From Methanobacterium sp. PtaU1.Bin097 (GTDB lineage: Archaea > Methanobacteriota > Methanobacteria > Methanobacteriales > Methanobacteriaceae): a stretch of DNA of 9,209 nucleotides. The first letter of the stretch is position 1. Every line of letters starts with the position of its first letter. Made by a program: the position numbers and the translations under genes. The stretch is taken from contig MVQY01000108.1 of the NCBI GenBank assembly GCA_002067325.1, positions 1 through 9,209 of the forward strand. Reading direction: 5' to 3'. Shown piece by piece: positions 1 through 7,141 of this stretch. Under the pieces are notes generated by a model. It was not told where the DNA came from, searched no databases, and was given only the letters and a program-made list of their open reading frames with translations.

Positions 1-602
1 CCTTCATCTCCCTTACCACCAGTAAAGGATGTGTCTTTGGCCTGTATTAATTCCCTGATTTTCTTGTGGACGTTAACATTGGTAAAGACTGCTTCGGTGA
101 TGTTCTCTGCTCCTATGGGTATTACCAGGAATTCCTGTATATCCGGGGCGTTCTTACCGGCGTGTGCTCCACCGTTTATCATGTTTCCCAGGGGATAGGG
201 TATTTCATTGGGCATGTTTCCCCCTAAAAAGCGGTACAGGGGCATGTTGTAGGATGCTGCTGCGGCCTTAGCTGTGGCCATGGACACGGCCACGGTTGTG
301 TTCCCGCCTATTGAGGACAGGTTCTCTGTGCCGTCTATCTCCTTCAAAACCAGGTCGATCTCGTTCAGGTCTTCGGCATCCATCCCTATAAGTTCCGAGG
401 ATATGATATCCTCCACTTCACCTATTATCTTGTCCACTCCCCCGGCTGGGAAGGCTACCACTTCACGTGCTCCGGTGCTGGCTCCGCTGGGAGCTGCCGC
501 CCTTCCAAAACCGTTCCAGGTTATTACATCCACCTCTAGGGTGGGGTTTCCTCTACTATCTAAGATTTTTCTTACCCGTATGTCTTCTATAATACTATCC
601 AC
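1..602 (-). CDS. eno: Enolase (2-phosphoglycerate dehydratase), N-terminal part, cut by window edge
   Basis: Enolase interconverts 2-phosphoglycerate and phosphoenolpyruvate in cytoplasmic glycolysis/gluconeogenesis. The visible 200 residues begin MDSIIEDIRVRKILDSRGNP, the family N-terminus with its conserved DSRGNP. The substrate-loop motif SGASTG is at about residues 39-44 and GGAHAGN with its conserved His at 147. The window ends within GDEG at 198-201, the loop that carries the catalytic Glu. Roughly the last half of a normal enolase is missing at the edge. The start is a GTG codon (602-600), chosen because AGAGGTG at 609-615 lies 6 nt upstream and the protein then begins exactly at the family N-terminus; no in-frame ATG fits better. 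It lies 101 nt after rpoK, a gene order known in methanogens. Identification is firm. Confidence 0.96.
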   Translation of the reverse strand, partial: MDSIIEDIRVRKILDSRGNPTLEVDVITWNGFGRAAAPSGASTGAREVVAFPAGGVDKIIGEVEDIISSELIGMDAEDLNEIDLVLKEIDGTENLSSIGGNTTVAVSMATAKAAAASYNMPLYRFLGGNMPNEIPYPLGNMINGGAHAGKNAPDIQEFLVIPIGAENITEAVFTNVNVHKKIRELIQAKDTSFTGGKGDE

Positions 603-703
603 AATAAACACCTCTGGAAAAAATAGTGGTTATTTCAGGCCTTATTTTTGGATTAACTATTTTTTTTAATGATGAAGGTGATCTTCCCTTTATTAGAAAG
701 TCT

Positions 704-919
704 CTACTTTTTCAATATCCTCTTCACTTCAAGGGGTATTACATCTTCTTTAAGCTCTAATGTGGCTATGTCTATGGGGTCAATGGAACCAGAAACTTCT
801 ACTTGTGGTTTGGCTCCCATTGAAAGTTGAAGAGCTCTGGCACCTATTAGTCGTGCCTTTTCAAATCTGGTGAGTTTTAAAGGGGTTTCTTCCTTTTTTG
901 TACTAGTTTTTCTGGCCAT
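704..919 (-). CDS. rpoK: DNA-directed RNA polymerase subunit K (Rpb6/omega homologue)
   Basis: This 71-residue subunit clamps and stabilises the largest polymerase subunit; it is the archaeal counterpart of eukaryotic Rpb6 and bacterial omega. The conserved block LTRFEKARLIGARALQLSMG (residues 16-35) is the family core, followed by the usual acidic/hydrophobic tail ending in LKK. The reading frame stays open upstream to a GTG at 1042, but that extension runs through the tRNA-Pro gene. The ATG at 919 is the real start: a GGAG (927-930) lies 7 nt upstream and the protein then has family length. It follows the tRNA-Pro 3' end by 46 nt, so its ribosome-binding site would lie on the fragment freed by tRNA 3' processing. 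Confidence 0.97.
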   Translation of the reverse strand: MARKTSTKKEETPLKLTRFEKARLIGARALQLSMGAKPQVEVSGSIDPIDIATLELKEDVIPLEVKRILKK

Positions 920-963
920 TTTCTCTCTCCTATGGTAAATTTCATTGATTAGATTAAAATGGA

Positions 964-1016
<53 letters not shown>

Positions 1017-1021
1017 CCCCG

Positions 1022-1091
1022 TTTCAGTTGAAAAAATATCACACTCCAGGAAATTTTATTTTCCTTAAGTTAACTGAATACTTGTTTCAAT
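1022..1091 (-). other. tRNA-Pro intron 1 (70 nt, between positions 32 and 33)
   Basis: The junctions lie in a full bulge-helix-bulge motif for the archaeal splicing endonuclease. The outer helix is CCATCCTC (1105-1098) with GGGGATGG (1020-1013), 8 bp with one G-U. The central 4-bp helix is TCAG (1097-1094) with CTGA (1027-1024). The three-base bulges are CC|A (1093-1091) and AA|C (1023-1021), each cut after the second base. The inner helix is TTGAAA (1090-1085) with TTTCAA (1033-1028), 6 bp. Inside the intron a hairpin AGGAAA/TTTCCT (1065-1060 with 1053-1048, loop ATAAAA) closes the terminal part. There is no LAGLIDADG ORF, and no convincing box C/D pair. Confidence 0.88.
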
Positions 1092-1130
1092 GGCTGAGAG
1101 GATGGACCAAGCTACCCTACGGCCCCCATA

Positions 1131-1298
1131 CTACCATACTTCTACATGGGCGATGAACATTCTCCTGCAGCAGTATTTGTCTATTCCCAGGTCATTGAGG
1201 ACTTCCTTAGGATTCTCACCCTCATCAGTTCTCTTTTTATATTCCTCAAAATAGGCAGATACAACTTTTCCACAGCTTAAACATCTAACTGGAATCAT
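1131..1298 (-). CDS. rpoN: DNA-directed RNA polymerase subunit N (Rpb10 homologue)
   Basis: This 55-residue zinc-bundle subunit helps assemble the RpoD/RpoL platform of archaeal RNA polymerase. The protein starts MIPVRCLSCGK and has the diagnostic Cys set C6, C9, C43, C44 (CxxC ... CCRRM) that binds one zinc ion; length is normal for the family. The start ATG (1298-1296) fits the invariant MIPVRC N-terminus. No Shine-Dalgarno sequence is seen before it, unlike most neighbours, which suggests a leaderless or short-leader mRNA from a promoter in the 137-bp spacer. A three-codon ORF (ATG ATT ATA TGA, 1306-1295) overlaps the start. The TAG stop is 4 nt before the tRNA-Pro. Confidence 0.97.
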   Translation of the reverse strand: MIPVRCLSCGKVVSAYFEEYKKRTDEGENPKEVLNDLGIDKYCCRRMFIAHVEVW

Positions 1299-1320
1299 AT
1301 AATCATTCGTTTGAATAGTT

Positions 1321-1345
1321 TTTTTAAATTAAGTTTTTATTAAGG
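1321..1345 (-). promoter_or_regulatory. Candidate promoter for the rpoN - tRNA-Pro - rpoK unit
   Basis: On the minus strand this A/T block reads CCTTAATAAAAAC followed by TTAATTTAAAAAAA. Either half could be an archaeal TATA box. A start site about 25 nt downstream would fall between roughly 1298 and 1315, giving no leader or a very short one, which fits the lack of a ribosome-binding site before rpoN. Neither half matches the consensus closely, so this is inference from position and composition. Confidence 0.35.
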
Positions 1346-1353
1346 TTCTTTTT

Positions 1354-1372
1354 ACAGAATTGGGGGTTCTGT
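1354..1372. repeat. Small inverted repeat in the rps9-rpoN spacer
   Basis: ACAGAA (1354-1359) and TTCTGT (1367-1372) form a perfect 6-bp stem around a seven-base loop that contains five G/C bases. It lies just upstream of the candidate rpoN TATA region. It could be a protein-binding palindrome or a transcript hairpin; nothing in the sequence decides between them. Confidence 0.4.
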
Positions 1373-1382
1373 TTTAATTACA

Positions 1383-1420
1383 GGAAAAATAACGTTCCCT
1401 ACACGGAAAAATAATATTCC
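1383..1420. repeat. Two tandem 16-bp repeats, 22 bp period, each with inverted ends
   Basis: GGAAAAATAACGTTCC (1383-1398) and GGAAAAATAATATTCC (1405-1420) match at 14 of 16 positions, and each has GGAA/TTCC inverted ends. They start 16 nt past the rps9 stop. On the coding (minus) strand each presents a TTATTTTTCC tract. Archaeal RNA polymerase stops at such oligo-T tracts, so they could be a double terminator of the alpha operon. The 22-bp spacing is about two helical turns, which would also suit paired operator sites. Confidence 0.55.
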
Positions 1421-1435
1421 GGTAAAGGGATGGGT

Positions 1436-1837
1436 TTACCTGTAACTTTTCTGTTTTCGGGCTCGTGCGCCTCTTCCACCGTACTTTTTAGGTTCACTAC
1501 GTCGTGGGTCACCTACGAGCATGGTACGGTCGTATTGGGTGTATTTTTCCTTAAGGTCCATGTCGCTGGTCCATTGTACCATGCCTTTGGCTATGACCAT
1601 TCGGGCGGCTTCTGCCTGACCCATTATACCGCCGCCGACTACATGAACATCGATGTCCACATCTTCGGCCAGTTTACCAGCCAGGGTGATTGGTTCGCTT
1701 ATCTTCAATCGGGCAAGTTCAGGCTGGTAGAGTTCGGCTGGGTACTTGTTTATCCTTACCCTTCCCTTACCTTCCCGGAATTTTCCCCGGGCAATGGCTG
1801 TTTTTCTCTTTCCACTGGTATGAATAACTTTCTTCAT
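1436..1837 (-). CDS. rps9: 30S ribosomal protein uS9
   Basis: uS9 sits in the head of the small subunit, and its C-terminal tail reaches the P-site tRNA. The protein starts MKKVIHTSGKRKTAIARG, carries the conserved central GGGIMGQAEAARMVIAKGM, and ends in the basic tail GGRGARARKQKSYR with the invariant C-terminal KSYR. Length is 133 residues. The frame extends three codons upstream to a GTG at 1846, but the ATG at 1837 is preferred because it gives the family N-terminus. An AGGAT lies about 12 nt upstream, a loose spacing. It follows rpl13 by 54 nt, the usual archaeal pair, and is the last ribosomal protein before the repeat-bearing spacer. Confidence 0.97.
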   Translation of the reverse strand: MKKVIHTSGKRKTAIARGKFREGKGRVRINKYPAELYQPELARLKISEPITLAGKLAEDVDIDVHVVGGGIMGQAEAARMVIAKGMVQWTSDMDLKEKYTQYDRTMLVGDPRRSEPKKYGGRGARARKQKSYR

Positions 1838-1891
1838 GATATACACTTATCCTAATTTCTTAATATTTTTTGAGAGCTTCCTTTGTGCTTT

Positions 1892-2321
<430 letters not shown>

Positions 2322-2351
2322 TCCTCTAGGTAATTTTGGATAATCTCCAGT

Positions 2352-2708
2352 TTATTGGATAATCTTCACTCCGGTGCCTTTAGGATTTTTCTCCACCAGC
2401 TGGCTTATATCCAGTATTTCTCCACCGGCGTTATCTATCTTTCGAGCTGCCTTCAAAGAAAAATCTAATGCTGCTATCTGGACTTTATGATCCAGTACAC
2501 CGCTACTTAACACTTTACCCGGCACCAGGACCACATCGTCTTTCTGGGTGTGCCGGTTTATCTTGGAGAGGTTTACCTCGGCCTGTCTCCTGGTGGATTT
2601 TTCCAGTTTACGGGCTACATCCTTCCATATGGCCGCCTCTTCCTGGTATGATTTCTCCTTAAGGCTGGTTATGAGTTCTGTGATCTTAGGATTGGTTTTT
2701 TCTACCAT
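2352..2708 (-). CDS. rpl18e: 50S ribosomal protein eL18 (archaeal L18e)
   Basis: eL18 is found in archaea and eukaryotes only and shares its fold with bacterial L15. The 118-residue sequence begins MVEKTNPKITELITSLKEKS, a typical archaeal L18e start, with the core RRQAEVNLSKINRHTQKDDVVLVPGKVLSSGVLDHKVQIAALDFS. Its ATG directly follows the TAA of rpoD with no gap, and the GGAG ribosome-binding site lies inside the end of rpoD, so translational coupling is likely. Confidence 0.96.
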   Translation of the reverse strand: MVEKTNPKITELITSLKEKSYQEEAAIWKDVARKLEKSTRRQAEVNLSKINRHTQKDDVVLVPGKVLSSGVLDHKVQIAALDFSLKAARKIDNAGGEILDISQLVEKNPKGTGVKIIQ

Positions 2709-3506
2709 TTAACTTTCTCCTTCTGTAAATTCTATGATTTTTTGAGATTTACCCGCCAATATATCGCAGGCTGTGCTTATTACTTCCTCTGGTTTCAGGG
2801 ATCCATCGGTTTCTATCTTGAATATGAACTTGTCTTCCTGGCCTTCCACGGTGATGGCACCCATTTCACAGTCCTTGACACAGGTCTTGCACATGTTGCA
2901 GTTTTCTGGGTCGACTACCAGGATCTTGTTTTCCTTCTCATCGAATTCCAGAACCCCTCGGGGGCATTCTGTTGCACACTTGGCACATGCCTCACATTTT
3001 TCTGTGTCTATGGTAATTAGGGGATAGTACTTGTAGGCGCTTGATGTGGTGGGCTGCCATTTAGCATGCTCTAAACCAGTTCCCAGCTGTGCTATGGCCT
3101 CCAGTTCCACCTCTTCCTCTCCCCTTAACTTCAAGAGGGGTATGGCGTCGTGTACTGGTGTGACCTTATTGTCTTGTGATGTGAGGTCGCCCGAGTAGAC
3201 TGTTTTGGGTCCTTTCTCCTTTAAGAGGAGTGAGACGCTGCAGCGGGGGCAGTGGTCTTCACAGTCACATTCATCACGGGGGATGATGGATTCCAGATCA
3301 GTTTTAAGAGGTACCAGTCCTAACCGGTGGGCTAAAACTTCATCGAATATCCGTGAATCATTCTTGTATACATCTACTTCTTCTATGGCCATGGTAGGTA
3401 CTTCCACCATGCAGATCCGGCGAAGTGCGTTCACGAAAGGTACGTCAACACCTTCTATTATCAGGATGATCTTATCATCATCCCTGCTTTTGGTGGTTAT
3501 ATCCAT
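2709..3506 (-). CDS. rpoD: DNA-directed RNA polymerase subunit D (Rpb3/alpha homologue) with two-cluster ferredoxin-like domain
   Basis: RpoD pairs with RpoL to form the platform on which archaeal RNA polymerase assembles; it corresponds to bacterial alpha and Rpb3. The 265-residue protein has the alpha-like N-terminal dimerisation part (VPFVNALRRICMVEVPTMA, residues 22-40). A CxCxxxCxxC set at C80, C82, C86 and C89 matches the zinc loop known in Rpb3. An inserted domain at about 165-215 holds two complete CxxCxxCxxxC motifs: C171, C174, C177, C181 and C203, C206, C209, C213. All eight ligands for two [4Fe-4S] clusters are present, the full set seen in methanogens. The ATG abuts the rps11 TAA and the stop abuts rpl18e, indicating tight coupling. 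Confidence 0.97.
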   Translation of the reverse strand: MDITTKSRDDDKIILIIEGVDVPFVNALRRICMVEVPTMAIEEVDVYKNDSRIFDEVLAHRLGLVPLKTDLESIIPRDECDCEDHCPRCSVSLLLKEKGPKTVYSGDLTSQDNKVTPVHDAIPLLKLRGEEEVELEAIAQLGTGLEHAKWQPTTSSAYKYYPLITIDTEKCEACAKCATECPRGVLEFDEKENKILVVDPENCNMCKTCVKDCEMGAITVEGQEDKFIFKIETDGSLKPEEVISTACDILAGKSQKIIEFTEGES

Positions 3507-3899
3507 TTAGACCCTTCTCCCCCTTTTACCTCCTGGTCTTCCTGTTCCATCGTGAGGTATTGGAGTGACATCTTCAATTTTACCTATCTTGATACCGGCC
3601 CGAGCTAAAGCCCTTATGGTGGCCTGTGCACCTGGTCCGGGTGTTCGGGGACCGTTTCCTCCCGGAGCTCGAACACGTATGTGTAATCCTATTAAACCCT
3701 TTTCCTTGACATCATCTGCTGCCCGGGTGGCAGCCTCCATAGCTGCAAAGGGTGATGATTCCTGCCTATCTGCCCGTACCACCTTACCACCGGACCACTG
3801 AGTTATGGTCTCTGCTCCGGTAAGGTCGGTGACGGTGATTATGGTGTTGTTGAAGGAACTGTAGATGTTAGCTACTCCCCATTTTTCTTTATCCGCCAT
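3507..3899 (-). CDS. rps11: 30S ribosomal protein uS11
   Basis: uS11 forms part of the small-subunit platform near the E site. The 130-residue protein has the family core WGVANIYSSFNNTIITVTDLTG, the GPGAQATIRALARAG helix and the C-terminal PIPHDGTGRPGGKRGRRV. A GTG three codons upstream (3908) lies inside the ribosome-binding sequence AGGTGAT, so the ATG at 3899 is the better start. It is 18 nt after rps4 and ends at the base before the rpoD start. Confidence 0.97.
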   Translation of the reverse strand: MADKEKWGVANIYSSFNNTIITVTDLTGAETITQWSGGKVVRADRQESSPFAAMEAATRAADDVKEKGLIGLHIRVRAPGGNGPRTPGPGAQATIRALARAGIKIGKIEDVTPIPHDGTGRPGGKRGRRV

Positions 3900-3917
3900 A
3901 TTTATCACCTGTAAAAT

Positions 3918-4445
3918 TTATTCTTCTCCTGTTTGTTTGGAGGCCTGTTCTTTTTGATATTTTTCCATGGCACTTCCCTGGTAGAAGCCTATGAGCTCTT
4001 CATCACCGCTTTTTACCAGGTAACTGGGTGAGTCTATCTTCTTACCATCCAGGGCTATGTGTCCGTGTACTACCATGATTCTGGATTGTTTGGCTGTGTT
4101 GCCCAGTCCCTTCTGGTGTACTAGGGTTTGTAATCTTCTGCGGAGCACGTCTTCCACGGTGAGGTTTAAAACGTCTTCCAGTTTGGCTTCTTTACCTAAA
4201 AAGCCTTGTTTAACCAGGTGGCCTAGAAGCTGTTCCCTCTCGGTTTTGGTCTGTTCACTGGATAGACCTAAGAGTTCCCTGGCATCACGCCGGTATTTTT
4301 TAACCATGGTCTCGGCTTTCCATATTTCCTTTTTGGTCTTAAGTCCATACTTTTTAACTAATTTATTCTCCAGTTTTATCCTGTCGGCGTTCCATGGGTG
4401 AGATGGTGTGTCATATTTTTTCCTGGATTTTCTTGGATGTCCCAT
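3918..4445 (-). CDS. rps4: 30S ribosomal protein uS4
   Basis: uS4 is a primary 16S rRNA-binding protein that starts body assembly. The 175-residue protein starts MGHPRKSRKKYDTPSHPWN, the archaeal/eukaryotic type of N-terminus, and has an S4 RNA-binding domain at about 105-165 (RRRLQTLVHQKGLGNTAKQSR followed by MVVHGHIALDGKKIDSPSY). The tail is glutamate/lysine rich. An AGGAG lies about 9 nt before the ATG. The order rps13-rps4-rps11-rpoD is the archaeal alpha operon. Confidence 0.97.
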   Translation of the reverse strand: MGHPRKSRKKYDTPSHPWNADRIKLENKLVKKYGLKTKKEIWKAETMVKKYRRDARELLGLSSEQTKTEREQLLGHLVKQGFLGKEAKLEDVLNLTVEDVLRRRLQTLVHQKGLGNTAKQSRIMVVHGHIALDGKKIDSPSYLVKSGDEELIGFYQGSAMEKYQKEQASKQTGEE

Positions 4446-4465
4446 AATTTCATACTCCTAAATAG

Positions 4466-4918
4466 TTATCCTCTTCTTCTCCTGCTTACTCCCACAGATG
4501 ATCCTTTCCGGAAGGTGGATTTGGTTCTCTGTCCACGGACTGGTAATCCCACCTCATGCCTTCTTCCTTTATAGCTTCTGATCTTTTTCATCCGGTTTAA
4601 ATCGTCTCTGAGTCGCATCATTAAGTCTGATTCTATAAGATGCTCGGTTTTACCGGTTTCATAATCGTTTCTCCGGTTAAGCATCCATTCTGGGATATCA
4701 TGCTTCTGTGGATCCCGAATAGCATCCTCTATTTCATTGATTGTATCATCTGGTAAGTATCCTATTTTCTGGTTTAAGTCTAAACCCATACGTGAAACTA
4801 TGGCCCTGGATAACGCGATTCCCACACCTTTTATATCGGCAAGTGCGTTTACTACTGGTTTGTTACCATCCACGTCCTTTCTGGCTATACGGACCATGTG
4901 TTTGAAGTCTTCTTCCAT
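4466..4918 (-). CDS. rps13: 30S ribosomal protein uS13
   Basis: uS13 lies in the small-subunit head and contacts the large subunit and P-site tRNA. The 150-residue protein has the helix-hairpin-helix-like block ALADIKGVGIALSRAIVSRMG (26-46) and the basic tail GLPVRGQRTKSTFRKGSSVG ending in SRRRRG. The length fits the archaeal form, longer than the bacterial one. GAGGAAT lies just before the ATG. It is first in the block after the tRNA-Ser, behind a 147-nt A-rich spacer, so it probably heads its own transcript or a processed one. Confidence 0.97.
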   Translation of the reverse strand: MEEDFKHMVRIARKDVDGNKPVVNALADIKGVGIALSRAIVSRMGLDLNQKIGYLPDDTINEIEDAIRDPQKHDIPEWMLNRRNDYETGKTEHLIESDLMMRLRDDLNRMKKIRSYKGRRHEVGLPVRGQRTKSTFRKGSSVGVSRRRRG

Positions 4919-5150
<232 letters not shown>

Positions 5151-5220
5151 ATAAAGATAAATATGCAACCTAAAAAATTTCAAATCCCCTAGGCGATACT
5201 AATTTTGCTTGTTAACTTGG

Positions 5221-5238
5221 GAAGCTATATACAAAGAG
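5221..5238 (-). promoter_or_regulatory. Candidate TATA box for tRNA-Ser
   Basis: The coding strand has CTTTGTATATAGC 10-20 nt after the cbf5 stop, the best TATA-like sequence between cbf5 and the tRNA. A start about 25 nt downstream would leave a tRNA leader of around 50 nt. The match is only moderate, and co-transcription with cbf5 cannot be excluded. Confidence 0.3.
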
Positions 5239-5245
5239 CAGATTT

Positions 5246-6208
5246 TTACTTCCACATCTTTGGATATGTTCCAGGTTCCATAAAAACTTTTTTTATATCC
5301 ACCACTATTCCCTTGTTGATTTTACATATTTCATTTGAGTCATGGAGACTGGCGCCTGCTGCTACCAGTTCACCCTTCAAAGTGTAAAGGGCAACAGTGG
5401 AGCCTTTCTGTATATCCGGACATAACTGGAGTATCCCACCGGCGGCCAGATCTGCACCGTGGCAGACGGCATCTACGGCAGAATCCCTGATGATTATCTG
5501 GGGGAGGTGGCTTGCCGCCGCTTCCATGGGAAGTACAATCTCCCGCAACCCGGATTCATCTCCCTCATCCAGCCATTCCTGGTAGGCATCAGTTACATCC
5601 TGTAAATTCTTAAGAGTTTCATCCTCCCGGAAGGGTCCTACCATAGTCCTTCTAAGTTCAGCCATGTGTGCACCCGAACCAAGGGCTTCTCCTATATCAT
5701 GACAATATTTACGGATGTAGGTACCTGCTTCGCAGCCTATCCGGAATAGGACGTTCTGTCCTTCCATCTCCAGGAGGTCCACGTAGTATATGTTCCTTAC
5801 CCTTAGTTCTCTTTTTACTGCTGATTTTACAGGGGGTGTTTGAAAGATCTTCCCCTGGAATTCCCGGAGTATCTCTACTATCCTGCAGTCCTCCACTTCC
5901 TCATGGAGTCTCATCAGACATACATATTCCTTCGGAGCCTCTAGTAAGAGATGGATGACTCTGGTGGCCTGGTCAATCCCCACAGGCAGTACCCCGGTAA
6001 CCCGGGGGTCCAGTGTTCCTCCATGCCCTGTTTTAGTGGTTTTAAGGATTCTTTTTACCCAGGAATCCACTTCATGGCTGGTTGGTCCCGATGGCTTGTC
6101 CAGGTTTATAACACCCTTGGAGAGGTACTCCTTTATGGGTCGCATGTGGGGTGAGCAGCCAAAATCTGGATCAGTTTCCCCTTCGGCCTTATGGAGCAGT
6201 TCTACCAT
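5246..6208 (-). CDS. truB: Pseudouridine synthase Cbf5 (TruB family, archaeal H/ACA RNP catalytic subunit)
   Basis: Cbf5 converts uridine to pseudouridine in rRNA, guided by H/ACA RNAs with Nop10, Gar1 and L7Ae, and can also make pseudouridine-55 in tRNA without a guide. The 320-residue protein has the catalytic motif GHGGTLDPRVTG with Asp67, the conserved VINLDKPSGPTSHEV upstream, the CEAGTYIRKYCHDIG block (159-173) and a C-terminal PUA RNA-binding domain at about 237-312 (PQIIIRDSAVDAVCHGADLAAGG). Length and PUA domain fit archaeal Cbf5 better than bacterial TruB. The ATG is preceded by TAGGTTTT. It follows rpl14e by 67 nt, a common archaeal pairing. Confidence 0.95.
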   Translation of the reverse strand: MVELLHKAEGETDPDFGCSPHMRPIKEYLSKGVINLDKPSGPTSHEVDSWVKRILKTTKTGHGGTLDPRVTGVLPVGIDQATRVIHLLLEAPKEYVCLMRLHEEVEDCRIVEILREFQGKIFQTPPVKSAVKRELRVRNIYYVDLLEMEGQNVLFRIGCEAGTYIRKYCHDIGEALGSGAHMAELRRTMVGPFREDETLKNLQDVTDAYQEWLDEGDESGLREIVLPMEAAASHLPQIIIRDSAVDAVCHGADLAAGGILQLCPDIQKGSTVALYTLKGELVAAGASLHDSNEICKINKGIVVDIKKVFMEPGTYPKMWK

Positions 6209-6275
6209 CAGTAAAACCTATTTCATCTTGGATATGTTAAGTTATTTATGAAATTTATCAGACTATCAGGTGCTC

Positions 6276-6506
6276 TTAAGCTACTGCAGCCTCAAAGTCC
6301 TTTTTAATCTTTTCTATATCGTCAGATTTAACTTCCATTGTTTCTTCCAATGGTTCTAAGTGTTTAACGTTGCATCTTCTGTTTTTAACAGCGGTGCCTA
6401 CTACTTCTACGAATTTATCATCGATAACTTCTATGATAACACATTTTTCACCCGCTTCTCTACCTGCGAGTTTTACACATATTCTTCCAACTTCTATTGC
6501 TGGCAT
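6276..6506 (-). CDS. rpl14e: 50S ribosomal protein eL14 (archaeal L14e)
   Basis: The 76-residue protein is a KOW/SH3-like large-subunit protein found in archaea and eukaryotes. The sequence MPAIEVGRICVKLAGREAGEKCVIIEVIDD is the typical L14e start, and NRRCNVKHLEPLEE is the second conserved block. AGAGGTGAT precedes the ATG. It heads the cbf5 pair after a 116-nt spacer with a TATA-like box. Confidence 0.95.
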   Translation of the reverse strand: MPAIEVGRICVKLAGREAGEKCVIIEVIDDKFVEVVGTAVKNRRCNVKHLEPLEETMEVKSDDIEKIKKDFEAAVA

Positions 6507-6575
6507 CTATAATCACCTCTAATTTTTAGATATTTGCTAGAATCTACTTTCTTTTGTTTATGAAATTGAATTATT

Positions 6576-6600
6576 GATTATAATCTTTTTATTTATATCT
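6576..6600 (-). promoter_or_regulatory. Candidate promoter of rpl14e-cbf5 with adjacent palindrome
   Basis: The coding strand has AGATATAAATAAAAA (6600-6586), one of the clearest TATA-like boxes in the window. Immediately downstream is a perfect 10-bp palindrome GATTATAATC (6576-6585), between the box and the expected start near 6560. The palindrome may be an operator, but in DNA this A/T rich it may also be chance. Confidence 0.4.
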
Positions 6601-6622
6601 GTAGAGCTGCTTACTGTATTTT

Positions 6623-7141
6623 TTATATCTCTCCAGCAGCTTTCTCTATGATATGGGCTATGCTTTCTGGAGTGAAGCTGTTGGTGTTGATGATGAGATC
6701 ATACACATCCAGATCTTCGATTTCTATATGGTGTATCTCCCGGTACCTTTTGGCCTCGCTTAGTCCCCTTTTAATGATTTCCTTTTTAACGATATCCAGG
6801 TGCTTGTTCTCCCTCTGGCTTATACGTTCTGCACGGACATCCAGGGGTGCTGTGAAGCATACCTTGAGGTCGGCGTCCACGAAGTATGCCGAGAGTCTGC
6901 CCTCCACTATGAGTTCATCACATTCACGGGCTACTTCTGCCTGTCTCTGGTCGATCTGGCGGTCTACATCTATGTTGTCTTCAGCGTATTTGCTGAACTC
7001 CAGAATATCCATCTCATGTTCTCTGGCCATCTGGCGGAAAATATCCCCGGCTGAAATGTAGGGAATTCTCATCTTCTCAGAGAGGATCTTGCTGGCGGTG
7101 GTTGTACCACTTCCGGCCAGTCCGCCGATGGTTATGATCAT
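6623..7141 (-). CDS. cmk: Cytidylate kinase (archaeal type)
   Basis: CMK phosphorylates CMP/dCMP with ATP for pyrimidine nucleotide supply. The 172-residue protein begins MIITIGGLAGSGTTTASKIL with a P-loop at 7-14, then the NMP-binding part ISAGDIFRQMAREHEMDILEFSKYAE. It also has the conserved RQAEVARECDELIVEGRLSAYF and the lid-type ERISQRENK. It is shorter than bacterial CMK, as usual in archaea. Its ATG shares one base with the rpl34e TGA (TGATG), so it is translationally coupled to that gene. Confidence 0.94.
   Translation of the reverse strand: MIITIGGLAGSGTTTASKILSEKMRIPYISAGDIFRQMAREHEMDILEFSKYAEDNIDVDRQIDQRQAEVARECDELIVEGRLSAYFVDADLKVCFTAPLDVRAERISQRENKHLDIVKKEIIKRGLSEAKRYREIHHIEIEDLDVYDLIINTNSFTPESIAHIIEKAAGEI

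Noticed and set aside
274..669. Plus-strand ORFs throughout the window, for example 274-669, 1430-1855 and 5668-5958
   Set aside because: All lie opposite conserved genes, encode low-complexity or unrecognisable proteins and lack ribosome-binding sites. They are antisense shadows.
1022..1091. Box C/D guide RNA inside intron 1
   Set aside because: GTGATAT and CTGA are weak or coincidental matches to boxes C and D. No C'/D' pair is seen, and CTGA is already used in the splicing motif.
1354..1372. Hairpin ACAGAA/TTCTGT followed by T residues as a plus-strand terminator
   Set aside because: No plus-strand gene precedes it. Archaeal termination depends on T-tracts, not on hairpins. It is kept only as an inverted repeat.
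2860..3000. Ferredoxin-like segment in rpoD as a recent gene fusion
   Set aside because: This insert is a known part of RpoD in many archaea, and the frame and surrounding alpha-like domain are intact.
5246..6208. Bacterial-type TruB acquired by transfer
   Set aside because: The PUA domain, length and position next to rpl14e match archaeal Cbf5.
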